Shown piece by piece: positions 8,711-18,661 of a stretch of DNA of 64,000 nt. Each line of letters opens with the position of its first letter. The first letter of the stretch is position 1. The position numbers and the translations under genes are program-made. This stretch comes from Paenibacillus hunanensis. Its GTDB lineage: Bacteria > Bacillota > Bacilli > Paenibacillales > Paenibacillaceae. The stretch spans positions 558,001-622,000 of the forward strand of contig NZ_BMMB01000002.1 of the NCBI RefSeq assembly GCF_014645615.1. Direction: 5' to 3'. Under the pieces are notes generated by a model. That model was given only the letters and a program-made list of their open reading frames with translations, did not search any database and had not been told where the DNA came from.

Positions 8711-9013
8711 ATGACAAACCAAACTAAACTGATTCAACTGCGTCAACAACTTCCACAAGATCAACAAGCAATTTCCCGCTATGTTGAGCATGCACTGCAA
8801 TCCATCGACGAACTGGTTGAAAAACACCGTCAATACAATGCAACAATGGCAATCTACGGCGACAAAATCAACGGCAACGAAGAACGCGTATACCGTGACA
8901 CTGTATCCGAGATCAAAGCACAATTGTTGGAAACACTCGAAAGAACAGTAGAAGACTTCATGCACGTAGGCGACAAGAACTGGACTAAAAACTACAAAGA
9001 CGGTATCAAGTAA
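8711..9013 (+). CDS. small acidic helical protein, unknown function
   Basis: 100 aa. Start ATG 8711 is chosen because GAGGTG is correctly spaced before it, whereas an ATG at 8705 touches the ribosome site. There is no signal peptide or membrane segment. The protein is rich in Gln, Glu, Asp and Lys and looks mostly helical (KLIQLRQQLPQDQQAISRYV near the start, LLETLERTVEDFMHVGDKNW near the end). I do not recognise the family. Codon choice is clean and regular, which together with the good ribosome site and downstream terminator supports a real and possibly well-expressed gene. It forms a single-gene unit. Confidence 0.8.
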   Translation: MTNQTKLIQLRQQLPQDQQAISRYVEHALQSIDELVEKHRQYNATMAIYGDKINGNEERVYRDTVSEIKAQLLETLERTVEDFMHVGDKNWTKNYKDGIK

Positions 9014-9204
9014 TCACGCCATATCCGATTCGATGCATTCAGGTATTCAAGCTTTAGCGATCTCTAGTAGCTGTCCGGCTTGACCCCTACCCTAGATAGC
9101 TGTTTCTGCCCTTCCCGGGCTAAAGCAGTTCAAATAGATGGATCTACCCTTTAATCTAACCATTCATCGTATGTATTCTACACACTTGAACATCTACTAA
9201 TATG

Positions 9205-9236
9205 AAAAACCCGCAGCTAATCCGCTGCGGGTTTTT
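9205..9236. terminator. bidirectional terminator
   Basis: AAAACCCGCAGC and GCTGCGGGTTTT form a perfect stem with a 6-base loop, with an A run before and a T run after, so it can serve the 8711 gene and the convergent DUF420 gene. Confidence 0.88.
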
Positions 9237-9299
9237 GCTTATGCTTTTTGTATTTATCGTATCTTTTGGTGTACATCGATCCGTGCTTCGCGCTAGCTA

Positions 9300-9866
9300 T
9301 CAATAGTATGGTGCCATCATCAGATAGACGATAACGCCGGTGAAGCTAACATATAACCAGATCGGCATTGTCCAGCGAACGATCTTTTTATGCTTGGTGA
9401 TCTGCATCGTCCAGCCCCATACAAGCGCGAATAGCGCCAGTGGCACAACAACCGCAGCCAGGAAGCTATGCGTGATCAGAATAAAGAAGTAGATCGGACG
9501 AATAATGCCTACGCCGCCATAACGTGCCGTTTCTGGAGACAGGTAATGGAACGACAGATACGTAACTAGAAATAATAATGTAGTCGAGAACGCCGCCAGA
9601 ATAAATCCGCGATGCAGCTTGATGTTCTTTTTAAGGATCGCGATCAATGCCGCCACCAGGAAAATGAACGTAAAGCTGTTAAAGATCGCGTTCATACGTG
9701 GCAGAATCGTAATATCGAAATCGAGCGTACCCTTGTAACCAATTCCAGGTGCGAAAAATAGCAGCAGAATAATCACATTGGCAATAATCGATACGGTAAT
9801 GATCAGCCCCGCAAAGTTTTTATTTGTTGTCGGCTTGAGATTGCCTGTTTGTGTGCCTTTGCCCAT
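9300..9866 (-). CDS. DUF420 (YozB-like) membrane protein
   Basis: 188 aa from ATG 9866, which has GGGAG 7 bases upstream; an in-frame start at 9917 is less likely. Five hydrophobic segments are visible. Conserved DUF420 features include the PRMNAIFNSFTFIFLV stretch, the charged KLHR motif, His in YLSFHYL, and THSFLAAVVVPLALF. These histidines resemble ligands in cytochrome-oxidase-assembly-like membrane proteins, and some DUF420 genes lie near ctaA/ctaB or sco genes, but none are here. The function of the family is not established. The gene stands alone. Confidence 0.85.
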   Translation of the reverse strand: MGKGTQTGNLKPTTNKNFAGLIITVSIIANVIILLLFFAPGIGYKGTLDFDITILPRMNAIFNSFTFIFLVAALIAILKKNIKLHRGFILAAFSTTLLFLVTYLSFHYLSPETARYGGVGIIRPIYFFILITHSFLAAVVVPLALFALVWGWTMQITKHKKIVRWTMPIWLYVSFTGVIVYLMMAPYY

Positions 9867-9997
9867 AGGTATTCTCCCATCCTTGCGATTCAGACTCAGG
9901 ATATGGTACATCCTCAATGTACATTATATTTTAAATATTGGACACGAACCAAGCTTTTGGTGACAACAGTTTGAACTTTTTGCGGATGCAGGATTAG

Positions 9998-10279
9998 TTA
10001 GGACTCTTTGCGCCAGATATCGTGATATTCCTCATGGCGTTTGAACTGTGCCAGCGCATAAGAGCAGGCAGGTACAATCGTTTTGCCTTGCTCGCGTGCA
10101 ATATCTACGACACGCTTGACCAGCTCCTCGCCTACCTTTTGTCCACGCAGCTCTTCTGCTACAAAGGTATGATCGATAATAATCGATTGATCATCATAAG
10201 GGCCGAAGCCGATTTCTGCCTTTTGTTCTCCATCTACCTGTACAGCCAATCCATTTTCATTTTCGACGATGTTATGCAT
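9998..10279 (-). CDS. small GNAT-fold acetyltransferase (YjdJ-like)
   Basis: 93 aa from ATG 10279 (MHNIVENENG), which has AAGGAG about 9 bases upstream; an in-frame start at 10318 does not. It belongs to the short GCN5-related group (Acetyltransf_CG type) with the core ADP/CoA-binding strand ending in HTFVAEELRGQKVGEELV, where RGQKVG is the pyrophosphate-binding turn. The C-terminal half carries VPACSYALAQFKRHEEYHDIW. Members of this group are cytoplasmic enzymes with no known natural substrate. It is monocistronic. Confidence 0.88.
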   Translation of the reverse strand: MHNIVENENGLAVQVDGEQKAEIGFGPYDDQSIIIDHTFVAEELRGQKVGEELVKRVVDIAREQGKTIVPACSYALAQFKRHEEYHDIWRKES

Positions 10280-10591
10280 CGGTTTCACTCCTTCTGAAAT
10301 CAAAGTCATAGACAGCATAAATATTTTTTTCGGATCGACGTTATTTTTCTGAGTGAATTAACGATCAATCGCTCTACCGTAGGTCTATTCCTTTATCCCC
10401 GCTATACCACGTTACGAAACACGATCAATCACGAATAATTCTGCTATTTATGCTTGTAAAAGTAGGACAAACCTGTGTATTCCACAAATGCTGAATATAA
10501 AAAATTACCATTTTATCCATCCGTCTATAATTTTTTCCAGAAAAAATACGACATATATTATATATCATGGTTAAAATTGGGGGATGAACTT
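10280..10591. other. intergenic region before the chemotaxis receptor
   Basis: No gene is supported. The exact 10-mer ACGATCAATC occurs twice, at 10361-10370 and 10421-10430, in the same orientation. I found no convincing sigma-D promoter for the receptor. Confidence 0.5.
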
Positions 10592-12187
10592 ATGAAATGG
10601 TTCCGTGACTTAAACACTGCAACCAAAATTGTTTCTGCTTTTCTTGTACTTATTTTGACGTTTCTCGCTTTTGGTGTATACAGTCTACAAAATCTATATT
10701 CCAGCAGCCAACAGACGAATCAAGTATATGCCAATAATCTTACCGCCGTCCGCACACTTTCCGAAATCCAGATTTATTATCAGCGTCTGCGCGTGAATCT
10801 GCGTGATGTGAATATGAATTCAGATAGCACTACGCAAAAGACGTATCTGGATAAGATTGAAGAATTAAAAGTAAGCATCGATAAAAGTCTGGCTGTATAT
10901 ACTCCACTTGCTACTTCTGCAAAGGAACAACAAGAGCTAACCAAGTTCAGTCAAACGTATGCCAAATACTTAACTGTCTTTGATCAAGCACTTGAACTCG
11001 CTCAGGTTCCTGGTGATCAAGGACGGACAGCATTTATTACATTCAAGGACAACCAGCTCAAGCCTGTAGGTGATCTTGCATCCGATCAGATCGACCAGCT
11101 CATCGCAGTCAACAACACACTCGCCAAAGAAGCCAACGACCACTCCAATGCCTCTTACCAATCCACTCGAATCGTTACAATTATTGTACTTATTGCGGTC
11201 ATTTTACTTAGTTTGCTGCTTGCACTGGCAATTACACGCAGTATTGCTACCCCTCTAAAGAAACTTTCTGCACTTATTGCTCACTTTGCCGATGGCGACC
11301 TGAGCGGCAAATCTGACATTAATCGCAAGGACGAAGTCGGACAACTCTCTAATTCTGTAAATATTATGGCAGAAAACCTGCGCAATCTGATTGCCCAAAT
11401 TACAATGTCCGCGCAAAGTGTCGCTGCGTCTTCTCAGGAAATCTCTGCGACGACCGAAGAAATTGCCAATGCAAGCACCAATCAGGCACAATCGGCAACA
11501 ACGATCAATGAGCTGTTCCGTGAGCTTTCGACTGCGATCGAGGCTGTAGCTACGAGTGCCAGCGATGCAGCCGAATTGTCGAATCACACGATGGAAGTCG
11601 CCCAGCAAGGAAGTGGCATCATTAATGAATCCATGATCAGTATGCAGGCTGTAAACGAATCAATTCGACGCTTGGAAGAGGATTCGATGCGCATCGGTGA
11701 AATTACGAACGTGATTGATGATATTGCTGACCAGACGAATCTACTGGCACTCAATGCCGCAATTGAAGCGGCACGTGCAGGTGAACAGGGTAAAGGCTTT
11801 GCCGTGGTTGCAGATGAAGTACGTAAGCTTGCTGAGCGCAGTATGGATGCGACCAAACAGATCGCCAGCATTATCAAAACGATGCAGCGCAATACACAGG
11901 ATAGCGTAACCTCGGTACAGCAGAGCACCACGCAGTCGAACCAGACGAGCGAGGCATTCCAAAATATTTTGCGTATGGTTAATGATTCCGCGCTCAAGGT
12001 GAACGATATTGCGGCTGCCTGTGAAGAAGAATCCGCACAAGCGAATCAAGTCATGCTGTCTGTTGAAAATATCGCAGCTGCCAGTGAGGAATCGGCGGCT
12101 TCTGCGGAAGAAACTGCTGCGTCTTCGCATTCTCTTGCCCAGCTCGCTGAAGAATTGAACGACTCGGTATCTCGTTTCAGAGTATAA
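10592..12187 (+). CDS. methyl-accepting chemotaxis protein (transmembrane receptor)
   Basis: 531 aa from ATG 10592 ([14 protein letters not shown]), preceded by GGGGGATG; an in-frame ATG at 10475 would add 39 residues without a ribosome site. Layout: membrane segment about 11-31, an extracellular four-helix-bundle sensor (about 32-185), a second membrane segment (about 187-208), a HAMP domain beginning with [18 protein letters not shown], and the long cytoplasmic signalling coiled coil. The hairpin tip carries [19 protein letters not shown] and [18 protein letters not shown]. Gln/Glu pairs for methylation are present. The ligand is unknown. It is a single gene, convergent with the PAS hybrid kinase. 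Confidence 0.95.
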   Translation: MKWFRDLNTATKIVSAFLVLILTFLAFGVYSLQNLYSSSQQTNQVYANNLTAVRTLSEIQIYYQRLRVNLRDVNMNSDSTTQKTYLDKIEELKVSIDKSLAVYTPLATSAKEQQELTKFSQTYAKYLTVFDQALELAQVPGDQGRTAFITFKDNQLKPVGDLASDQIDQLIAVNNTLAKEANDHSNASYQSTRIVTIIVLIAVILLSLLLALAITRSIATPLKKLSALIAHFADGDLSGKSDINRKDEVGQLSNSVNIMAENLRNLIAQITMSAQSVAASSQEISATTEEIANASTNQAQSATTINELFRELSTAIEAVATSASDAAELSNHTMEVAQQGSGIINESMISMQAVNESIRRLEEDSMRIGEITNVIDDIADQTNLLALNAAIEAARAGEQGKGFAVVADEVRKLAERSMDATKQIASIIKTMQRNTQDSVTSVQQSTTQSNQTSEAFQNILRMVNDSALKVNDIAAACEEESAQANQVMLSVENIAAASEESAASAEETAASSHSLAQLAEELNDSVSRFRV

Positions 12188-12300
12188 GCGACTGCGCGTC
12201 ATGGCTTGTTTTAGCTTGTACTCTCAGGCTTGCAGGCTGATGTATGGCATGCTACTGAGTTAGAACATGTATATACGATAACGATTCAAGCTTCACTACT

Positions 12301-12348
12301 AAAAAAGCCTATTCCTTTCGCTACACATGCGAATGGAATAGGCTTTTT
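12301..12348. terminator. bidirectional terminator between receptor and hybrid kinase
   Basis: AAAAGCCTATTCC pairs with GGAATAGGCTTTT (plus a TTCGC/GCGAA inner stem); runs of A and T on the two sides suit both convergent genes. Confidence 0.85.
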
Positions 12349-12475
12349 AGTTTTAATCGATACGAATTAATGCCTAGCTCAAGCTTGAAAAGTAGAATAC
12401 AAATCGCAATGGGACGAATTCGCATTATGAAGGATGCTGACCACTTGAATCCATCATGTCATGGTGCTCCTCCTT

Positions 12476-15400
12476 TTAATCCAGTGGATGAAGATGGAAC
12501 GCACACTCTTTCAGAATTCGGTCAACCTCCTGCAAACGCAGCGGCTTGCTAATGAAATCCTGCATGCCTGCTTCCAGACACATCTCACGATCTGAGCTGC
12601 GAGCGAATGCAGTCGTCGCTACAATAATCGGTTGCTCATGTTCTGGCAGACGCTCTCTAATCTCGCGTGTCGCTTCAATTCCGTCCTTTTCAGGCATCTG
12701 GATATCCATGAAGATCAGCTCATAGGGATGAGCGGTTGCCATCGTAACAGCTTCCTGCCCATTATGCGCGATATCGGTACGATAGCCCATCTTGCGCAGC
12801 ATTTCGCGTAATAGCTTCTGATTCACTGGATGATCCTCAGCGATCATAATGCGCATCGGTCCATATTTGCCATCGCTCAATCCTTCTACTGGAGGCTCCT
12901 GCTTACTGGACTTTGGCCTCTCTTTATCTGTTTTATAGTCATCTGGCAGATAATGTACAGGTAACAGGAAACGGAAGGTCGCTCCTCTGCCTTCTTCACT
13001 CTCCACATTGATCGTGCCACCCATCAGCTCAATCAGCTTTTTGCAAATGGCAAGTCCGAGCCCGGTTCCGCCATATTTACGGTTAATCGAAGGATGCAGC
13101 TGGGAGAATGACTGGAACAGCAGACTTTGCTTATCACTGGAAATCCCGATCCCCGTATCACTCACCTCAAACTCCAGCACGCATTCATTCGTCCGTCGCT
13201 CTGCCTGACGCACCGTTACATTTACACTACCATTATCGGTGAACTTGATCGCATTACTGATCAGATTCACCAGCACCTGACGCAGACGCGAGGCATCGCC
13301 AATAATCGCTTTGGGGATATGCTCATCTGTATGACAGGTAAGCTCGATGCCCTTTTCCGCTGCGCGTGAGGTGAACAGATCGAGCACACCGTCCAGCAGT
13401 GGCAATAGCTTAATCGGGGTATGCTCCAGCAGCATTTTACCTGCTTCGATGCGGCTAAAGTCCAGAATCTCATTCAAAATATGCAGAAGTGCATCGCTAC
13501 TATCTCGAATAATCTCGATATAGCTACGCTGTTCCTCATCCAGCTCTGTATCTGCAAGTAATCCTGTCATGCCGATAATGCCATTCATCGGCGTTCGTAT
13601 CTCATGACTCATAATGGCCAGGAACTCCGACTTGGCACGATCTGCGCGCTCAGCAAGCTCCTTTGCACGAATAATCTGCTTCTCATTCGTAATATCGTTG
13701 AACACCACCACCGCGCCCTTGCGCTTGCCACGATCCCAGATCGGGGTGATGCGGTACGATACCATAAAGCTGGAGCCATCCTTGCGTAAAAAGACCGCCT
13801 CCTGCTCTTCATATGAGGTTCCTTCGCGCAGTGCTCGATCAATCGGATGATCCTGTGGCAGGTAGGCGCTACCGTCCGCATGCGTAAGCTGGAACATTTC
13901 CAGTAGCGGCTGTCCAGCAAGCTCCAATGTGCTAAAACCAAGCATCCGCGTTGCCGCTGGATTGATAAATGTAGTACGCCCTTCATTATCGAGACCGAAT
14001 ATGCCTTCAGAGACGGAGTTGAGGATGAGTGTGTATTCATTACTCAGCTTCTCGATCTGCTCCAGATGCCGCTTCATTTCGGTGATATCGGTGGCGATAC
14101 CGTACACACCTACGATTTGCTCATCGACGACAATCGGCAGATTGACGACGCTCACGTCGCGGATATCACCATTTTTCACTACGATACGTGACTCGTACGA
14201 TTGCGGCTCTCCCTGTAACGCACGCTCAAAATGCTCTACCGTATCGTATACATTTTCCGGTGCAATAAAGCATTCAAAGGAGCGCCCAATCATCTCATCC
14301 TCTTTACGCCCAAATAGCTTTTCCATCTCGGCATTGATCGTTGTATAACGCCCCTGTGTATCAAACGAAAATACACCTGAAGGATTGTAGTCAAATAGCG
14401 AGCGATACCGCTGCTCACTTTCCTGAATCAGCTGTGCCGATTGGCGACGCTCCTGAATATCACGTGCGATCGATAGAAGCTGCTCGGCTCCACTATCGCC
14501 ACTACCGATAAAGCGTCCAGAAGCCTCCAGCCACACATAACCTCCAGCACGATGACGATGACGGTAGCTGACTGGCTTAGGCTGCTCATCTGTCGTGTAC
14601 ATCGTCATATAATGCCGAATCGCATCCAGATCATCTGGATGCACATAGTTCATGATCGACGTTCCTGTCAGCTCCTCTGGTTGATAGCCCAGTATCCGAT
14701 GGCAAGCTGGAGAGCAATACAGATAGATTGCCTGCTCAACAGACAGTCGGCTGATAAAGTCAAGCGACTGCTCCGAGATCAGGCGATACTGACGTTCACT
14801 TTCCTTGAGACGTTCTTCCATTTCAATACGAGAGGTGATATCCTGCGTCATACCAATCACCTGGAGTGGCTTACCATCATGATCAGCAACAACCTGCCAG
14901 TGTGATTGCAGATAACGCATTTCTTCATTGGGCAAAGCGATACGGAAAATATGCATACCGGTTCGCTGCTCGCCAAATGATAACCGAATCGCAGCCATCA
15001 GACCATCCATATCGGCTGGATAAATGAGCGCTGCAACAGATTGTACAGCTACCTCCGGTTCTTGAAATAAATAGGGAAACAGCTCCTGTGCTTCATTACT
15101 GGAGCAAATCATGCCTGATGGAATATCCCAATCCCATGAACCGATCCGAGCGATGCGCTGTACCTCGCGCAGACTTGCCTCATACTTAATCCGGTCATTG
15201 GCATTGCGACCGATTCCAAGTACCTTGCTAATATGCCCCTGTTCATCACGCACGACCTGGAATGAAATCTCGAACCATAGATAATGTCCTTGCTTATGCT
15301 TTAAGCGACGTGTAATCGTACCCTGATCCAGATACGCCTGCCCGCTATTCATCATATCTCTAGCATCATCTGGATGGTAATACAGCATCCGTGTCTGACC

Positions 15401-15952
15401 GACCATCTCTTCTGGCTTGTAGCCCAGCACCGTATAAAAAGAATCGGATACATATTGCAAAATGCCCTCCGAGTTACTGTAGGACACTAGATCCTTGGCA
15501 TTTTCTGTAATCAGATGATATATCTCCCGATCCGCTTCGGATATATTTGTATTGGCATGTCGATGCAGCGGCTCAAGCTGCTGAAATTGAGCAATACAGT
15601 AGATTACCTCTGCACCCTCATTTCGAATAACTGTAATCTCGATCCCTGTCCGTATCGACTGTCCATTATGATGATAAAATTCCCGCTGCATACAATAATG
15701 CTCGCCCGGTGTATGCAATACCTGCTCGGCAATCGTCATATCGCTCAAGGATGCTGTCCCCTGCTGCTCTAATTGCAGCCCAGCATCACCATATCGCTTC
15801 AATGCTTCTTCCTCGTAGCCGAATAGCAGGCACAGTGCCGGATTGACACTAAGCCATGTCCCCTCCTTCGGCTCAATGATTGCAATCCCGACAGAGGCAG
15901 CCCGATAAATATGTTCATATAGCATGCGGTCATGCCCTGATTGGTTAATCAT
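12476..15952 (-). CDS. soluble six-PAS hybrid sensor histidine kinase with receiver domain
   Basis: 1158 aa from ATG 15952, with GGAGGGG 6 bases upstream. No membrane segment is present, so it should sense cytoplasmic or diffusible signals. By their repeated sequence pattern I count six PAS units in the first about 750 residues; those near 150 (YSNSEGILQYVSDSFYTVLG) and 395 (FISRLSVEQAIYLYCSPACH) are clearest. The HisKA box is AKSEFLAIMSHEIRTPMNG, followed by ATPase motifs NLISNAIKF, DTGIGI and GGTGLGLAI. A C-terminal receiver domain has its phosphoacceptor in LIFMDIQMPEKDG and Lys in FISKPL. No separate response regulator or Hpt gene is adjacent, so the output partner lies elsewhere. Confidence 0.94.
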   Translation of the reverse strand: MINQSGHDRMLYEHIYRAASVGIAIIEPKEGTWLSVNPALCLLFGYEEEALKRYGDAGLQLEQQGTASLSDMTIAEQVLHTPGEHYCMQREFYHHNGQSIRTGIEITVIRNEGAEVIYCIAQFQQLEPLHRHANTNISEADREIYHLITENAKDLVSYSNSEGILQYVSDSFYTVLGYKPEEMVGQTRMLYYHPDDARDMMNSGQAYLDQGTITRRLKHKQGHYLWFEISFQVVRDEQGHISKVLGIGRNANDRIKYEASLREVQRIARIGSWDWDIPSGMICSSNEAQELFPYLFQEPEVAVQSVAALIYPADMDGLMAAIRLSFGEQRTGMHIFRIALPNEEMRYLQSHWQVVADHDGKPLQVIGMTQDITSRIEMEERLKESERQYRLISEQSLDFISRLSVEQAIYLYCSPACHRILGYQPEELTGTSIMNYVHPDDLDAIRHYMTMYTTDEQPKPVSYRHRHRAGGYVWLEASGRFIGSGDSGAEQLLSIARDIQERRQSAQLIQESEQRYRSLFDYNPSGVFSFDTQGRYTTINAEMEKLFGRKEDEMIGRSFECFIAPENVYDTVEHFERALQGEPQSYESRIVVKNGDIRDVSVVNLPIVVDEQIVGVYGIATDITEMKRHLEQIEKLSNEYTLILNSVSEGIFGLDNEGRTTFINPAATRMLGFSTLELAGQPLLEMFQLTHADGSAYLPQDHPIDRALREGTSYEEQEAVFLRKDGSSFMVSYRITPIWDRGKRKGAVVVFNDITNEKQIIRAKELAERADRAKSEFLAIMSHEIRTPMNGIIGMTGLLADTELDEEQRSYIEIIRDSSDALLHILNEILDFSRIEAGKMLLEHTPIKLLPLLDGVLDLFTSRAAEKGIELTCHTDEHIPKAIIGDASRLRQVLVNLISNAIKFTDNGSVNVTVRQAERRTNECVLEFEVSDTGIGISSDKQSLLFQSFSQLHPSINRKYGGTGLGLAICKKLIELMGGTINVESEEGRGATFRFLLPVHYLPDDYKTDKERPKSSKQEPPVEGLSDGKYGPMRIMIAEDHPVNQKLLREMLRKMGYRTDIAHNGQEAVTMATAHPYELIFMDIQMPEKDGIEATREIRERLPEHEQPIIVATTAFARSSDREMCLEAGMQDFISKPLRLQEVDRILKECAFHLHPLD

Positions 15953-16334
15953 GTTGCTCCCCTCCAATGAAAACCCACTTGCCCTGTATGTGTATAAAAC
16001 GAATCGTTTCTAGCTTCTCTACGATATTCCATGTTGTTTACATGAGATGATGTATAAGTCGTGCCATAATGCTGTATTCACGCCGATATACTGCCAATTA
16101 CCCTTTAAATCAAGCGCCGAATACGGCATCACTCAGATTACCGCAAAATATACATATGTATCGTTTCCACCTCTAAAATATTACCCTTTTCTACCCTTCA
16201 CTGCTCATAAAAAACACCGGACTGCCTGAATTGCAGTCCGGTGTTTGACGCTTGCCGGATGTTGCGGTCTGTTGTTGTTCCATAGCGGACTCAAACAGAC
16301 ATTTTACAACCGGCTCGCAGGATAGGTACTTGAA
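15953..16334. other. intergenic region upstream of the hybrid kinase
   Basis: It holds the kinase promoter region, which has no recognisable operator, and the terminator of the small gene at 16335-16517. No gene is supported. Confidence 0.5.
16209..16246 (-). terminator. terminator of the small gene 16335-16517
   Basis: AAACACCGGACTGC and GCAGTCCGGTGTTT form a perfect 14-bp stem around a 7-base loop; on the minus strand it is followed by six T, and on the plus strand by none. Confidence 0.88.
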
Positions 16335-16517
16335 TTAACGCAGCGTTGAATTCATCGTTGTGCCGGTAGTTGTACCTGGCGCTTCGCTTTTACGCTGACG
16401 CAACGAGCTGGAGATATTACGCACCTGAGTCATTACTTTATCACGTGCATTTTTGTTACGCATCAAATATACAGCACCCAGTCCAATTGTCGTCCATAAC
16501 GCTTTTCTTCCTGTCAT
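16335..16517 (-). CDS. small membrane-associated basic protein, unknown function
   Basis: 60 aa from ATG 16517, 9 bases after GAGGAGG; an ATG at 16526 abuts the ribosome site and is unlikely. A short hydrophobic stretch (LWTTIGLGAVYLM, about residues 6-18) is followed by a strongly basic amphipathic region (RNKNARDKVMTQVRNISSSL) and a Thr/Ser-rich tail. It resembles the general build of DUF3918/YtxH-like small Bacillales proteins, but I cannot assign the family. A strong ribosome site and its own terminator support a real gene. Confidence 0.72.
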   Translation of the reverse strand: MTGRKALWTTIGLGAVYLMRNKNARDKVMTQVRNISSSLRQRKSEAPGTTTGTTMNSTLR

Positions 16518-16696
16518 GTTGTTCATCCTCCTCTGATGTGTAAGTGATATGGAATTACGTTGTTGTTGATATTGTCTTATTTACAGATTACCCGTAGCCG
16601 CCGAAAATAAACAATCGCTTTGCAGGTATCTCCATTCTAACGAGCTTTGTTTATACCTAGTGCTTATCTCATCATCGTACTATGCGGCATGTAGCT

Positions 16697-17158
16697 TTAG
16701 GGTAACTGTAGCTTCAAATGCTGCGTGAGCCCCTGAATGCCGCGGTAGATCACCTGATTATGATTCCATATGAAAAAGGGGCGCAACCATGGCTCGCACC
16801 ATTTCATCCACGGCTTGGTCGTCTGCACCTCCCAGTAGTAGTGCAGTACGGTACAATCACCACATTGCTTCAATCGGAAAATACCATACCCATGCAGATC
16901 GCCCGTCGCTTCCAGACGAATCAGTGCACATTCCTGCTTCTCCACAATGCTAAATTGAAATGCCAGACGATAGCCGAACCGCGTCCGAATATGCATCCGA
17001 TAATGGTCGCCTACACCGTGCGGGTGTCCATGATGATAGACCTTTTGAAAGGTGACTCCTTCCCAATCCTCAATTGCTTCAAAATCACTAATGCGCTCCC
17101 AGACCGCCTGAGCCGTTGTTTGCAGTCGCCAACTATGTGTAAACTGGTACTTCCCCAT
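16697..17158 (-). CDS. SRPBCC (START-like) domain protein, second of a tandem pair
   Basis: 153 aa from ATG 17158 with GGAGG 7 bases upstream; an in-frame start at 17248 would overlap the preceding gene. The fold is the polyketide-cyclase/START-like hydrophobic pocket family: the N-terminal strand HSWRLQTTAQAVWERISD, a mid-domain strand VGDHYRMHIRTRFGYRL, and a C-terminal long helix ending in GIQGLTQHLKLQLP. It is a paralogue of the adjacent upstream gene, with shared features such as RP.F/YTW.H near the C-terminus. Ligand and activity are unknown. Confidence 0.8.
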   Translation of the reverse strand: MGKYQFTHSWRLQTTAQAVWERISDFEAIEDWEGVTFQKVYHHGHPHGVGDHYRMHIRTRFGYRLAFQFSIVEKQECALIRLEATGDLHGYGIFRLKQCGDCTVLHYYWEVQTTKPWMKWCEPWLRPFFIWNHNQVIYRGIQGLTQHLKLQLP

Positions 17159-17201
17159 CTCAGATCCTCCATCCTGTGCATGATCGATACTCTGATGCGG
17201 C

Positions 17202-17702
17202 TTAGCGATATACAATCGTTTCATGATGTGGTGCACTGACGTCAGCATTCAGACTGGCGGCGACGCCCTGCACACCCTCATCCATCACTTTATCGTGACT
17301 CCACGTATAGACCGGGCGCATCACCGGATTCATTATTCGTAGCCCCCGATGATGCAGTCGTACCTTCCATTCACAGCGCAGCTCTGTTTGCTTGCCATCT
17401 GGCGATTCCTTCATATAGCAGGTGCCGGTTCCAGCCAGCGGCCCTTCCACCTCTAGCGTAAATTGGTCTGGCTTACGCTTGTCGGTAACCTTCAGGCGGA
17501 TCGACAGGTGAAACAGCATTTTCGTTTTAAAGGTACAGCGAAATACATCGCCAATTCCATCTGAGCCATGCCCTTGCTGTACCTTTTCAAAAACGACATT
17601 ATTCCAGCAATCGATCTCTTCAATATGATCTGCCATTTCCCATAGTCTGTCCCTTGAAGTGCCTACTGTCCAGCTGCTAATGAATAAGTAATGATGCTGC
17701 AC
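17202..17702 (-). CDS. SRPBCC (START-like) domain protein, first of a tandem pair
   Basis: 166 aa from a GTG start at 17702, with AGGTGGAG just upstream. SRPBCC-type features: FISSWTVGTSRDRLWEMADH at the N-terminus, the strand GIGDVFRCTFKTKMLFHLSI, and the C-terminal helix around VMDEGVQGVAASL. It is followed after 43 bases by a paralogous gene, so the pair probably arose by duplication and is co-transcribed. Families with this fold bind lipids, polyketides or other hydrophobic compounds; no ligand can be named. Confidence 0.8.
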   Translation of the reverse strand: MQHHYLFISSWTVGTSRDRLWEMADHIEEIDCWNNVVFEKVQQGHGSDGIGDVFRCTFKTKMLFHLSIRLKVTDKRKPDQFTLEVEGPLAGTGTCYMKESPDGKQTELRCEWKVRLHHRGLRIMNPVMRPVYTWSHDKVMDEGVQGVAASLNADVSAPHHETIVYR

Positions 17703-17806
17703 GCTGTCTCCACCTTTCTATCGTACAATTCTAGGATGAATAGCTGCTATATTATGAAGGGATGATAGCCTATGCAGATATAGGCTTCATGTACGTTATA
17801 TTGCTG

Positions 17807-18661
17807 TTATATCATGTCTAGCGGCACCTTATGCTGTGGTGCTGGAAATGCTTCGTCCAGCTGCCGTAGCTGTTGCTCACTTAGCTTAATGTTCGCCGCC
17901 TCTGCGTTGCTGCTCGCGTGCTCGACAGTGGAGGCTTTCGGGATAGCCATCACGGAGCCACTACGAATGCACCAGGACAGCATAATTTGAAAAGGCTCCG
18001 CATCCTGCTCATCCGCAATCTGCTGTACAACGGGATGCTGAATCAGCTCACGGCGTAGCGAGCCAGCCTGTGCCAGTGGGGAGTACGCCATCACAGGCAT
18101 ACGATGCTCCTGCTGCCAGGGCAATAGATCATATTCAATACCGCGTGAACCAAGATGATACAGCACCTGATTGACCACACACTGCTCCGCACCTTTGATA
18201 CGCATCAGCTCGTTCATATCGTCTACATCCAGATTGGATACGCCCCAGCGACGTATTTTCCCATCTTCGATAAGGCGCTGCATCCCTTCTACTGTCTCCT
18301 GTAGTGGAATCCGTCCACGCCAGTGCAGCAAATACAGATCGAGATGGTCGGTGCCGAGTCGCTTTAGACTTTGCTCACAGCTCTGTACCAGCTTCTTGCC
18401 ACCTGCATGATGCGGATATACTTTGGAAACGAGAAACACTTCGTCTCTTCGTCCGCGAATCGCTTCGCCAATAAGTTCCTCCGAGCGTCCTTCGCCATAC
18501 ATTTCCGCGGTATCGATTAGCGTCATCCCAGCATCGATACCTGCTTGCAGCGCGGCAATCTCCTCTGTACGACGCGAAGCATCGTCACCCATATTCCACG
18601 TGCCTTGTCCGATCGCAGGTAGTACCGTTCCGTCTGGTAGTGTGATGGTTTGTTTGAGCAT
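17807..18661 (-). CDS. aldo/keto reductase
   Basis: 284 aa, (beta/alpha)8 barrel NAD(P)H-dependent oxidoreductase. The catalytic tetrad is visible: Asp and Tyr in LIDTAEMYGEGRSEEL, Lys in FLVSKVYPHH, and His in LYLLHWRGRIPL. The cofactor-binding end carries AIPKASTVEHASSN, where Lys and the following residues contact the 2'-phosphate of NADPH. The N-terminal strand ILT-type start (TITLPDGTVLPAIGQGTWNM) is typical of the AKR5-like bacterial group. Substrate unknown. It stands alone upstream of the SRPBCC pair on the same strand. Confidence 0.92.
   Translation of the reverse strand: MLKQTITLPDGTVLPAIGQGTWNMGDDASRRTEEIAALQAGIDAGMTLIDTAEMYGEGRSEELIGEAIRGRRDEVFLVSKVYPHHAGGKKLVQSCEQSLKRLGTDHLDLYLLHWRGRIPLQETVEGMQRLIEDGKIRRWGVSNLDVDDMNELMRIKGAEQCVVNQVLYHLGSRGIEYDLLPWQQEHRMPVMAYSPLAQAGSLRRELIQHPVVQQIADEQDAEPFQIMLSWCIRSGSVMAIPKASTVEHASSNAEAANIKLSEQQLRQLDEAFPAPQHKVPLDMI

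Noticed and set aside
17755..17790. Stem-loop AGCCTAT/ATAGGCT after the aldo/keto reductase gene as a terminator
   Set aside because: The stem is only 7 bp and no T tract follows on the minus strand.
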